Shown here: piece by piece, positions 30,713-43,376 of the stretch | Numbering within the stretch: position 1 is the first letter of the stretch | How the letters are laid out: every line of letters begins with the position of its first letter | Assembly: GCA_942159475.1 (NCBI GenBank) | Contig: OW804095.1 | Coordinates: 90,781,740-90,845,739 of the forward strand | Source: Sthenelais limicola | Lineage: Eukaryota > Annelida > Polychaeta > Phyllodocida > Sigalionidae | Direction of reading: 5' to 3' | Length of the DNA stretch: 64,000 nt | Notes under the pieces: generated by a model | Seen by the model: the letters and a program-made list of their open reading frames with translations, nothing else | What the model was told of the DNA's origin: nothing | Database searches by the model: none | Translations under genes and position numbers: made by a program

Positions 30713-33700
30713 ATATATAATCTCCATTAGGCAGACATTTATATATAAAATCTCTATTAGGCAGACCGCTGTATATATAATCACCATTAGGCAGACATTT
30801 ATATATATAACCACTATTAGGCAGACATTTATATAAATAATCACTATTAGGCAGACATTTATATATATAACCACTATTAGGCAGACATCTATATATATAA
30901 CCACTTATAGGCAGACATTTATATATATAACCACTATTAGGCAGACATTTATATATATCATCACTATTAGGCAGACTTTTAGATATATAACCACTATTAG
31001 GCAGACATTTATATATAAAATCTCTATTAGGCTGACATTTATATATATAACCACTATTAGGCAGACATTTATTCATATAACCACTATTAGGCAGACATTT
31101 ATATATATAATTACTATTAGGCAGACATTTATATATATACCCGCCATTAGGCAGTCATTTATATATATAACCACTATTAGGCAGACAATATATATATATA
31201 TAACCACTATTAGGCAGACATCTATATATAAAATCACTATTAGGCAGACATCTATATATATAATCACCATTAGGCAGACATTTATATATTAAATCTCTAT
31301 TAGGCAGACCGCTGTATATATAATCACCAATAGGCAGACATTTATATATATAACCACCATTAGGCAGACATTTATATATATAACCACTATTAGGCAGACA
31401 TTTATATATATAATCACTATTAGGCAGACATTTATATATATAACCACTATTAGGCAGACATCTATATATATAACCACTTATAGGCAGACATTTATATATA
31501 TAACCACTATTAGGCAGACATTTATATATATAATCACTATTAGGCAGACATTTATATATATAACCACTATTAGGCAGACATCTATATATATAACCACTTA
31601 TAGGCAGACATTAAAATATATAACCACTATTAGGGAGACATTTATATATAAAATCACTATTAGGGAGACATTTATATATATAACCACAATTAGGCAGACA
31701 TTTATATATATAACCACTATTAGGCAGACATTTATATATATAATCACTATTAGGCAGACATTTATATATATACCCGCCATTAGGCAGACATTTATATATA
31801 TAACCATTATTAGGCAGACATTTATATATATAACCACTATTAGGCAGACATTTATATATATAACCACTATTAGGCAGACATTAATATATAAAATCACTAT
31901 TAGGCTGACATTTATATATATAACCACTATTAGGCAGACATTTATATATATAACCACTATTAGGCAGACATCTATATATATAACCACTTATAGGCAGACA
32001 TTTATATATATAACCTCTATTAGGCAGACATTTATATACAAAATCACTATTAGGCAGACATTTATATATATACCCGCCATTAGGCAGACATGTATATATA
32101 TAACCACTATTAGGCAGACAATATATATATATAACCACTATTAGGCAGATATCTATATATAAAATCACTATTAGGCAGACATCTATATATATAATCACCA
32201 TTAGGCAGACATTTATATATAAAATCTCTATTAGGCAGACCGCTGTATATATAATCACCATTAGGCAGACATTTATATATATAACCACTATTAGGCAGAC
32301 ATTTATATATATAATCACTATTAGGCAGACATTTATATATATAACCACTATTAGGCAGACATCTATATATATAACCACTTATAGGCAGACATTTATATAT
32401 ATAATTACTATTAGGCAGACATTTATATATATAATCACTATTAGGCAGACATTTTTATATATAACCACTATTAGGCAGACATCTATTTATATAACCACTT
32501 ATAGGCAGACGTTAAAATATATAACCGCTATTAGGCAGACATTTATATATAAAATCACTATTAGGGAGACATTTATATATATAACCACTATTAGGCAGAC
32601 ATTTATATATATAACCACTATTAGGCAGACATTTATATATATAATCACTATTAGGCAGACATTTATATATATACCCGCCATTAGGCAGACATTTATATAT
32701 ATAACCACCATTAGGCAGACATTTATGAAGATAACCACTATTAGGCAGAGATTTATATATATAATCACTATTAGGCAGACATTTATATATATACCCGCCA
32801 TTAGGCAGACATTTATATATATAACCATTATTAGGCAGACATTTATATATATAACCACTATTAGGCAGACATTTATATATAAAACCACTATTAGGCAGAC
32901 ATTTATATATAAAATCTCTATTAGGCTGACATTTATATATATAACCACTATTAGGCAGACATTTATTCATATAACCACTATTAGGCAGACATTTATATAT
33001 ATAACCACCATTAGGCAGACAATATATATATATAACCACTATTAGGCAGACATTTATATATATAATCACTATTAGGCAGACAATATATATATATAACCAT
33101 TATTAGGCAGACATTTATATATATACCCGCCATTAGGCAAACATGTATATATATAACCACCATTAGGCAGACATTCATGAAGATAACCACTATTAGGTAG
33201 ACATTTGTATATAAAATCAGTATTAGGCAGACATTTATATATATAACCACTATTAGGCAGACATTTATATATATAACCACTATTAGGCAGACATTTATAT
33301 ATATAATCACTATTAGGCAGACATTTATATATATACCCGCCATATGGCAGACATTTATATATATAACCACCATTAGGCAGACATTTATGAAGATAACCAC
33401 TATTAGGCAGAGATTTATATATAAAATCACTATTAGGCAGACATTTATATATATAACCACTATTAGGCAGACATTTATATATATAACCACTATTAGGCAG
33501 ACATTTATATATATAATCACTATTAGGCAGACATTTATATATATACCCGCCGTTAGGCAGACATTTATAAATATAACCACTATTAGGCAGACAATATATA
33601 TATATAACCACTATTAGGCAGATATCTACATATTAAATCACTATTAGGCAGACATCTATATATATAATCTCCATTAGGCAGACATTTATATATAAAATCT

Positions 33701-35200
33701 CTATTAGGCAGACCGCTGTATATATAATCACCATTAGGCAGACATTTATATATATAACCACTATTAGGCAGACATTTATATATATAATCACTATTAGGCA
33801 GACATTTATATATATAACCACTATTAGGCAGACATCTATATATATAACCACTTATAGGCAGACATTTATATATATAACCACTATTAGGCAGACATTTATA
33901 TATATCATCACTATTAGGCAGACATTTAGATATATAACCACTATTAGGCAGACATTTATATATAAAATCTCTATTAGGCTGACATTTATATATATAACCA
34001 CTATTAGGCAGACATTTATTCATATAACCACTATTAGGCAGACATTTATATATATAATTACTATTAGGCAGACATTTATATATATACCCGCCATTAGGCA
34101 GTCATTTATATATATAACCACTATTAGGCAGACAATATATATATATATAACCACTATTAGGCAGACATCTATATATAAAATCACTATTAGGCAGACATCT
34201 ATATATATAATCACCATTAGGCAGACATTTATATATCAAATCTCTATTAGGCAGACCGCTGTATATATAATCACCAATAGGCAGACATTTATATATATAA
34301 CCACCATTAGGCAGACATTTATATATATAACCACTTATAGGCAGACATTAAAATATATAACCACTATTAGGGAGACATTTATATATAAAATCACTATTAG
34401 GGAGACATTTATATATATAACCACAATTAGGCAGACATTTATATATATAACCACTATTAGGCAGACATTTATATATATAATCACTATTAGGCAGACATTT
34501 ATATATATACCCGCCATTAGGCAGACATTTATATATATAACCATTATTAGGCAGACATTTATATATATAACCACTATTAGGCAGACATTTATATATATAA
34601 CCACTATTAGGCAGACATTAATATATAAAATCGCTATTAGGCTGACATTTATATATATAACCACTATTAGGCAGACATTTATATATATAACCACTATTAG
34701 GCAGACATCTATATATATAACCACTTATAGGCAGACATTTATATATATAACCTCTATTAGGCAGACATTTATATACAAAATCACTATTAGGCAGACATTT
34801 ATATATATAACCACAATTAGGCAGACATTTATATATATAACCACTATTAGGCAGACATTTATATATATAATCACTATTAGGCATACATTTATATATAAAC
34901 CCGCCATTAGGGAGACATTCATATATATAACCACTATTAGACAGACATTTATATATATAACCACTATTAGGCAGACAATAAAATATATAACCACTTATAG
35001 GCAGACAATAAAATATATAACCACTATTAGGCAGACATTTATATATAAAATTACTATTAGGGAGACATTTATATATATAACCACAATTAGGCAGACATTT
35101 ATATATATAACCACTATTAGGCAGACATTTATATATATAATCACTATTAGGCAGGCATTTATATATTTAATCACTATTAGGCAGACAATATATATATATA
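30713..35200. repeat. 30-bp satellite, block 3
   Basis: About 150 units with clear higher-order structure. The variant with GACCGCTGTATATATAATCA recurs near 30767, 31313, 32239, 33712 and 34255. The segment from 30.72 kb is repeated from about 33.66 kb (offset 2,947 bp, later 2,737 bp after loss of about seven units). The block ends where copy 2 of the Ty3-type element is inserted. Confidence 0.95.
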
Positions 35201-35699
35201 TGTAGTGAATACGGTTTTAAATAGATCCGAGATAATTGGTCTGACCGGGTGTTGCTATAATTGGATGCACGTGCCTCAACTGAACGCGCTCCCGGTTCAG
35301 AAATGGCCTTTCGGATTCCCGCCTTTTCTTACTTGGACAGAGTTCCAGTAAACCATTATCAAAGGTAACTTAAATCTAGTCAACTCTTTTACCATAATGT
35401 GTCTTAGAGTGCTTCCGGATGCTCCGGTAAGACTCCGTGTTGTTTCACTGTGTTACTCCTATGTAAAACCATGTTAACTGTTTGACTCTCAACACCTGCA
35501 ATGATCGTGTACCATAATTGCCACTTGTCCTCTGAGGCCAATACCTGGTCACCTCTGTTGGGTCCGATAAACACTATCGGACATGGTTTGTGTGGAGAAT
35601 AAAGCCCGTGATACCTAAAGAGCTGTGTGTCTGGTCTTCTTTCCCTTCGCGAGAATAGATATATCGAACTTGGGTAGTGTGAAATGGAAAAACACTTCA
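35201..35699 (+). mobile_element. 5' LTR, copy 2
   Basis: 499 bp, begins TGTAGTGAATACGG and ends AACACTTCA. One or more changes have altered the usual CTACA end. Confidence 0.93.
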
Positions 35700-35700
35700 A

Positions 35701-35718
35701 TTGGTGCCTTAAACCAGT
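35701..35718 (+). promoter_or_regulatory. Primer-binding site, copy 2
   Basis: TTGGTGCCTTAAACCAG begins one base after the LTR; same position as in copy 1 with one change. Confidence 0.7.
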
Positions 35719-35751
35719 TTCTGGCCGCAGACCTTGTTGATAGTGTGACTG

Positions 35752-37797
35752 TTGTTTCTTGGTGAAACAGGACTGCGTTGTGGAGAGGTTCGGAGATTGG
35801 CTGATAGACACGACCAAATGGCTGTAGCAGCGGATGGTGCCGTTGCCCCGCTGGGCACAAAGTCTCCGCCTAAAGTCAGTGTGGTCAAGTTTCCGGCAAA
35901 GATCGCTACTATGATCAAACCTCCGAAGTTGTCTATAGTTGCGGATACCTTTGGTCCTCCGATGAAAGGACTATTGGGTCCCCGTAGGGAACAGGACCGT
36001 AAGGATCTCGTAACCCGTAAAGATGAGGGAACTTTTGCTTATGAGGGCGATGGTTCTGTGCACCGGGTAGATGTTGGAGCAGGTAGTGCTTTCAATCAGT
36101 GGCGTCGGTCGCCGGAAGACTTGACTGAGGATGAACTCCGTCACGAATTCCGGAAGATGCGTGCCGACTTTAAAGCTCATAGAAGTGCTGCTGAGGATTT
36201 GCATGCGCGTATGGCAGACGTTACACAGCAGAATGCAACTCTTCGAGGAGTTATACATGATGCTGTTTACGGACCGCCTCCGCCGGTAACGGTGGAAGAT
36301 TGTGTTTCGGAGGATGGGACGGAAGACACGCCCCCGCCGGACACTTCGCAGGGTGAGGATTTGCTTGGTATGTTGTTGAAGGTCAAAACTTCATACACAC
36401 CCAAAGCTCCAGTGACGTCAACTTTTGCTGATCCGAAGTTGTCATTTGCACCGATGATGGATGATCCGTCCATTGTTGCAGCTAAAGGGCCGGAGGATGT
36501 AGACAGGCATGTTACGTTCTCAAAGCAGGCGCAAGCTTCATCTTCCCCGAAAGGGAATGCAAATGATGGTTCGTTTTTGACCAGCAAGAATGTTACCCCG
36601 CGCAAGGAACAGAGCAATGTGGTTGTTTCGAAGTCACGTAACGCTGTCGTTAAGACTCCTAATGGTAGAGTTTGTGATGGTACATACTACCGCAATTCCC
36701 CTGGTTCCCCCAGTTCTGTGTTATCCAGTACTAAAACCCGGAAGAAGCCTTCCGGAGGTGATAGTGACTCAGATGACTCTGATGATGACTGTGGAAAGGA
36801 TTATTGTCGATCTAGTAGGTCCCACCGGAAAGATCGTTCTCTTGTCCAGGGTCTTGAGTATACTGGACCGGATGAGTCGGATGAGGATTTTAATTACAAT
36901 CAGTCTTCGACCTGTGAGAGTATTGCTCCGAAAGTATCCATACCCAGGTTGTGGGATGGTGTTATTTCGTGGAGGATATACTTGGCGGAAATGAAAGTAA
37001 TTGCTACCGCACACAACTGGAGCCCCGAACAGTTGTTACGACAGTTGATCTGTGGTTCCAGGAGGCAACTGGCGGAAATGGGAGATTTGCCGGAGAACTT
37101 GACTCTTGTACAGTTTGTCGACCATATGGAAGCAAACTTTGGCGAGAAGTCTAGACCTAGAAAGCAGGCAGAATTCTATAATTCCCGCCAGACTCCGAAC
37201 CAGTCGGTTAGACTTTTCGGTAACGACGTTGCTCGGAAGGGGCGACGTGCTTTTGGTCCCTTGGATAACACGTTGAGGTCAGTTTCCCTCCGTGTATTCC
37301 TGCAGGGAGTGACAAATCAGGATATGGCTGATTGGGTTCGCCTGAAACAGCCGAAGGATCTCCTGAGAGCCATACACTGGGCGGAGGTGTGGGAGAGTTG
37401 TTACTTGGAGAGTGGCAGTGTTGCCTCAATAAGTACACTTACCACTGCTGGCCCGGATGTGAGGAAGAAAAACCCAAAGGTTTCCATGCAAGCTACAGCT
37501 GCCGAACCTGTGGCGGAAGACTCATGTGGCGATGACGTCCCTGAAGCTGTCGTCCAGGCTCTACGGTCCTGGGTAGGACAGTCTGGACAGAAGTTTTCCG
37601 GTAAATAATCGAAGTTTAACTGGAAGAGAGGTGTGAAACGGACTGGTTGCTTCCAATGCGGTCAGGAGGGTCATTTTATGGCTAGCTGTCTGCAGAGGGA
37701 TGTTTGGAAAGACGCAACTGGTAGGGGAGGTTCCGTGACAAAGGCTGATCAAGCAGTGAAGCCGGAGTTGTCGGAAAACTCCAAACGGGTCTCATAA
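35752..37797 (+). pseudogene. gag: Gag, copy 2, stop before the zinc knuckle
   Basis: The frame matches copy 1 Gag; the likely start is the ATG at 35818. It is open to a TAA at 37606-37608, where copy 1 has a Thr codon after FSGK. The text after the stop is still in frame: it holds the CCHC knuckle (CFQCGQEGHFMASC) and ends at 37797. The product would lack its nucleic-acid-binding module. The capsid-like block, acidic Ser/Asp run (SDSDDSDDDCG) and basic stretches are otherwise as in copy 1. Confidence 0.87.
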
Positions 37798-37805
37798 GAA
37801 GCGAG

Positions 37806-40109
37806 ATGGGATCCGGGGAATTGTTTGCGCTTCCTAGTACTGCAGTTCATGATCGTTCTGTGTCTGAAACGAAGACTGGGTGTGGGGCTCTAGCTCCCGT
37901 AAGTACTACTGAGCCTGGGGCTGTCTGCCAGGGAAGTACGAAAGCGGTTTGGGCGCGTCGAGCGGACGAGACCACTCATTCCAGGAATGGTGTAGGTTCC
38001 AGGGATTTTCCTGTAGTTGCAGACTCCGACAACGTTTGTTGGGGTAAGGCAGGTTACCAAGCTGAGTCAGGGCATTTGGTGATAGCGGAGTCAGGTCCCA
38101 TCACGGGTGCGAGTATTCAGAAAGTTTCCGTGGATGATCAGAGGGTGTTGAAGCTCCGTGATCCATATATTGCGGATAGATGGTACGCTTCAGTATCAGT
38201 GAATGGGGATGTTGGTGATTTCCTTTGGGATCCGGGCGCTACCACTAGCCTGGTGACGAAGACGTTCTATGACTCCCTGCGTCGGCCGCCGCCACTGGTT
38301 CCGTGCCGGTTGGCGTGCACGATGGGAAACGATTCACAGATTACTGTGCATGGTAGCGCTCTGTTCCCTTTGACGTTAGGGAAACGGACGTACATGTTAA
38401 CGTGTCTGGTAGTATCGGGTTTATCTGGCCCGGAGTCCGGAATCTTGGTGCAGGACTTCAATCTTGTGCATCGATGTTATGTGTGCTGGTCAGGGAAATT
38501 GTCTTTGAATGATGGTGAAGACGCTGTGATCATGCATCACTGGCGTGGTGATCCGCCAAAGCAATTGGGTCCCTCGGTGAATATGATTACAACTAGTGAA
38601 GTAGGTGATGGAAGGCAGGTAACACTTTGGAAAGCGGTGGTCCTTCGTCCTTATTCAGCTACACTGGTTAAGATCGATGTTCGCGGGTGCTCGGATTCGT
38701 CAACGGGTTTGATGTTTGAGCCGGACCAGAGTTTTCTAAAGGATTACACTGTGGGATGCCTTGATTCATATATCTCGGCTGACGCTACGGCGACTGTGGC
38801 CTTTAGTAATCCGTCCGTGGAAACCCTACGTTTAGGTGTTGATATGGTGGTTGGACGAGTAAGTGATGTGACGCTGCTATCGTCACCCACTACTAGTCCG
38901 GAGGGGGTGAATATGTGTCCGGAGGACAAAATAAAGGATGCAATCATCAACTCTATACAGGTGGTAGAAACCCCGTCTGTGGTAGATGAGGATTTGATTG
39001 CCCCGGATGACCCTGTGCCACCAAGTATGGAATGTCCGTTGAAGAAACTTGTAAGGGACTCTGATTTGACTGATCCGACAGAGAGGTCAAAGCTGATGGG
39101 TCTTCTTAATGAGTTTCGTGGGAGCTTTTCGCTACCCGGAGATGGTTGGAGAGAAGATCCGGGTTGCACCCATGTCGTGAAACACGTAATTGATACTGCC
39201 GACTCTCGACCTATCAAGCTTGCTTATAGGCGGATTCCAGTGTCTAAGCGTGAAGTAGCCGAAGCGGAGATCTGGAAGATGTACGAGCAGGGGCGTATTG
39301 AGCATTCTAATAGTCCGTGGGGAGCACCCATCGTGATTGTTGGTAAAAAGGATGGAACTCAACGCTTCTGCGTCGATTATCGCCAGCTCAATTCCGTCAC
39401 AGTAAAGGACAGCTTTCCACTCCCTAGAATAGACGAGTGTGTCGAGGCGTTGGGCGGAAATAAATGGTTCTGCACCCTCGACCTGGAAAGTGGGTATTGG
39501 CAGATAGCGATGGACGAGGAGAGTAAGCAAAAGACAGCTTTCCTGTCCAGCGTTGGATTGTTTCAATTCAAGGTTATGGCCTTTGGATTGTGCAATGCTC
39601 CTGCCACATTCCAGCGGATGATGGATCGTATGCTAGACGACCTTCGCTGGAAGTCTTGTCTGGTGTATCTCGATGATATTGTTGTATTTGGCGTGACATT
39701 CGATGGTTGTCTGCTAAATCTGCGATTGGTTCTTGAACGAATCCGGGAATACAGGTTGAAGCTGAAACCCAAGAAATGTGAACTATTCCGCCGTGAAGTG
39801 GAGTACTTGGGGAGATTAGTATCAGAAAAAGGAATTCGGGCGGACCCGAAGAAGATACAGAAGGTCTGTGACTGGCCCGTTCCGAAGACTGCGAGGGAAG
39901 TTAGACAATTTATAGGATTCGCGTCCTACTACAGGGAATTCCAACCGAATTTCGCTGCAGTTGTCTCCCCGTTGCAGGACGTAGTAACGGCAGCCGGAAG
40001 AGAAAAACGATACACAAAAGCAATAAACTGGACCCCGGAGTGTGCAGTTGCCTTCCAGAGCGTGAAAGATTTGTTGACCCGGGCTCCGTTGTTGAGATAC
40101 CCTCGATAA
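37806..40109 (+). pseudogene. pol: Pol N-terminal part: protease and RT, copy 2
   Basis: An open frame of 767 codons with protease (DFLWDPGATTSLV, then GILVQDFNL) and an unbroken RT: FCVDYRQLNSVTVKDSFPL, CTLDLESGYWQIAMD, LFQFKVMAFGLCNAPATFQR, LVYLDDIVVF, KCELFRREVEYLGRLVSEKG, FIGFASYYREFQPN. RT looks catalytically intact here, unlike in copy 1. It ends with TAA at 40107, where copy 1 has Lys in YPRKEGEF, just before RNase H. The pol start is 8 nt after the gag stop. Confidence 0.87.
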
Positions 40110-41162
40110 GAGGGGGAGTTTATCTTAGACACGGATGTCAGTGGGTATGGCATGGCAGGGATTCTGTCCCAGGTCCAAGATGGTAAGGAGGTAGTCCTTG
40201 GTTACACTAGTAATAGCTTGGATAAAGCCCAACGGAACTACTGTGCGACCAAACGAGAGTTGTTGGCTGTGCTTACCTATCTGAAGAAATTCCGGCACTA
40301 TTTATTAGGGAATCGGAACTTCTTTGTTCGGACGGACCATGCTTCGCTGCGTTGGCTCCTGAACTTCAAGGATCCTATGGACATGCTGGCGCGCTGGTTA
40401 ACCCAGATGCAAGAGTTTGGCCTGGATCAGCGAATGATTCTCCATAGAGCGGGGAAGAAACATGTCAACGTTGATGCGCTTTCCTGGGTCCCGACGCGGA
40501 AGTGTGCTCGATTTGACTGTGTTGATTGTGGGGCACACAACGCTGTTGTTGCTGCGACCACTGTGACCCTTGCTGCTACGGGAGAAATCATCCGGACAGC
40601 TCAGCAAGACGACCCAGAGATCCTAAGAGTGATTGCTATAGTGGAAGGAGAAGTCTCGGTTCCGGACAAGCAGTCCCTGTCCAGTGAATCAGACGAGTTC
40701 TGTACCTATATGCATAACTTGGGGAGTTTGTCGATGAAGAATGGTGTGTTGTGCTTGTCGTGGACTCGACCTCGCACAGGAATCACGTATGTGCGCAAAG
40801 TAATTCCTACTGCGCTTCGCTATGAGATATTCCAGGGAATGCATGGACCGAGGACGGTTGGGCATTTCGGATCTTTCAAGACTGGTTGGACAGCCAAGAA
40901 GAAGTACTTCTGGCCCAACATGAGAAGTGATCTGAAAAGGTGGCTCAGGGCATGTCCGGAATGTAGCATGCGAAAGACGAGGGGTGGTGGCGGAATCATG
41001 CCTCTTAAGAAGGAATTGCATGGAGAACGCTGGAGTCGTATTGGATTGGATATAATAGGTCCGTTCCGTCTTACCCCTAGAGGTAATAACTACATCATGG
41101 TAGTGACGGATCACTTTTCAAAGTGGGCGGAGACCTATCCAATGCCAGACCACACCGCTTAG
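40110..41162 (+). pseudogene. pol: RNase H and integrase core start, copy 2
   Basis: Open to 41162: FILDTDVSGYGMAGILSQ (Ala to Val beside the catalytic Asp region), RTDHASLRWLL, HRAGKKHVNVDALSW, the integrase zinc region (MHGPRTVGHFGSFKT, LRACPECSMRK) and GLDIIGPFRLT, VVTDHFSKWAETYPMPDHTA. A TAG at 41160 replaces the Glu codon seen in copy 1. Confidence 0.85.
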
Positions 41163-42268
41163 AGATGTGCGGAAGTTCTCTTCAGGGAGTGGATCCTCCG
41201 GTTTGGTTGTCCCGTGTCGTTGCAAACGGACGGAGCACCGGAGTTTCGATCCACCCTGTTGCGGAGCTTGTTGGAGATGCTGGGGGTTGAAAAGCTCATT
41301 ACATTACCGTATAAACCACAGTCAAATGATCAGACGGAAAGAATGAACCGAGTCCTAGTAGAACAACTGTCCTGTCTGACGGATTATAATGCGACGGATT
41401 GGGATTTGTTGGCTCCGTGTGTCGCTCATGCGTACAGAGCAAGTGTGCATGCAAGTACGTTATGCACACCTAACTCTGTGGTGTTTGGTGACGAGCTGGT
41501 AACGCCTATGGACTTAGTCCACGGGGTGGAACCAGGCGGTCTGGATTTTCCATGCAGAGTGCCGTTCGTGGAGAATTTGAAGCCGTTCGTGGAGAATTTG
41601 AAGCATTGAAGTGGGGGATGTTGTATACCGCTACAACCATCCGCAGGCCAGTAAAAAGATCGGTCCCAAGTGGGATGGCCCCTTCAAAGTAAAACGGTTC
41701 ATAGGGGGTACAACCTATGAACTAGAAACAGTTGCAGGAGTCGTAAGGTGTCATGTCAACTACCTTAAGCAAGCTTTTGACAAGGACGGACCCGTGCAGG
41801 TTGTTAATCTTGACAGAGCACCAGAGTTCCGTGCATTGCAGAAGGCTGGCCGCGACGTCCTCAGACTTGAAAGTGGGAAAGTAATAGCTAGCAAGGAATG
41901 TCCTGATCTGAAAGAGAGAGAGAAAGTCTCCGTGTTTGTGAAATGACGGGGAAGGCCTAAGAAGGGGAAACGGAGTTTGAAAGCCACGAAGACCGCTGTT
42001 CTGCCCGTTCCGCCCTTGCCCCAAGCTAACGTTGTCAAGCGGAAACGCGGAAGACCACGAAAGTCACGGTTGCCAGGGGAGGGGTAGACCTCGTAAAGTT
42101 GTTGCTGATCCGCTGCCGAAACCTACCGTAAAGAAAGTAGGGAGGCCGGCGAAAGATTCAGTAGCACGGGTGAAGAAAGTCAGAAAGGATAGAGCTAGCT
42201 CTCCTGTCGAGGTTGTAAAGGCGAAACGGGTGCGCCGTCCCCCAGACCGATTGCAACTGAAGTCTTAG
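41163..42268 (+). pseudogene. pol: Integrase core end and AT-hook tail, copy 2, multiply broken
   Basis: Core text LQTDGAPEFRSTL and PQSNDQTERMNRVL is present (the Gly of NGQ is Asp here). A 21-bp tandem duplication of a VENLK-encoding stretch and a deletion of about 98 bp at 41580-41612 remove the linker after the core and shift the frame. The GPY/F-like module (KKIGPKWDGPFKVKRF) is open from 41611 to a TGA at 41944. The AT-hook tail then follows with about 25 bp missing near 42077; GRPKK, GRPRK, GRPRK and GRPAK cores remain readable in two frames. Confidence 0.83.
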
Positions 42269-43376
42269 CTGTTTGTGTACCAATACGGGGAATGTAGGTC
42301 TGATTCCTCGGATCAAAACACAACGAGAAGTCGACCGGGGTGTCAGCACGGAAGAATGCACCCTGGGTCCCCAAACGGCGTATGGAGCTTTTATTAGTTT
42401 CGTATGGCCGGGAAAGAACCTAAGTTATTCCGGCGGATTGATAACTTATTGCATGAGAACCGTGATGTGGCTTGGACTAGGCCTATGGGGCATAGAGATT
42501 CTAACCTCGTAACGCTATTGGTCCTGGATCTTGGTTGAAATAGCTTGAAAATGCTGCCTGCGGTATCATGCTAAAGATCCGCGGAATATGTTTCCACTCT
42601 TGTCTCTGGTGGAAGATGGGTTGGTTGTCCGTGTTCATAATATTCCCAGGAGGGGAACGGATATACTAACCCAACGTGAAGAAAACCCTAACATAGGTTA
42701 GGTGGGTTATGCACGGAGGCAATGGCGCTGAGGTGTGCGGTGAGACGTGAGCGAACTAGCGTTGTAACGGTGTAACTAGCGGTAGTTGCAACCGCTGCTC
42801 ACTAGTTCTCTTCCCTCACGGAGCCCTCTTTGCTTCCGGACTTCAACCTGTAAGTACGCTTTCTGACGATGCTCTTCATATTTGGTGGATTTGTATGTGT
42901 GAACCGTATGAAATGTTGCTGTTAGTTTGCTAAAGTAAATAGGAAATGTGTTTTATGTACCGCTAGTAATAGGCACGGAAGTCGTTGGTTTGATTTATTG
43001 GTGGGTTCTCTCTATTTTGCATTGGAGATAGACCGCCACAGCCACGACCCACGTGCTCTGCATCGTGTGGGCTATTTGAACATGAGCCACGCACATGGGT
43101 TGCAAATCTCTATGTAAGCTTGTTGGGTACGTTCTAAACTTTCGGGTAGTGATTTTAGAACTAGATCCCTCCAAGAGGATTGTCTAGTAAATGTTCCGTC
43201 ATTCCTTTTGGATGATCTTTTAGTTTCGGTTTCGGTTTCGGATGATGTAAATAATGTTCCGGCTACAGCGTTCCAGATCTGAATGTAATGCTTTTTGTTG
43301 CAGGAACGAGAACTGAAACGCAGCCTTTTAAGCTACTTGACTACCTGATTGCTTGATTACTTGAATGTAAGACGAG
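42269..43376 (+). other. Pol to third-ORF intergenic region, copy 2
   Basis: About 1.1 kb without coding potential, closely matched to 23921-25029. It includes the same splice-site pair. Confidence 0.6.
42850..43303 (+). promoter_or_regulatory. Predicted intron before the third ORF, copy 2
   Basis: GTAAGTACG donor at 42850 and TTTTTGTTGCAG acceptor ending 43303, matching copy 1. The ORF start (43377) is 73 nt downstream. Confidence 0.55.

Noticed and set aside
15918..35200. CRISPR-like array of 30-bp units
   Set aside because: Units are contiguous tandem repeats with no unique spacers, and the context is eukaryotic transposons.
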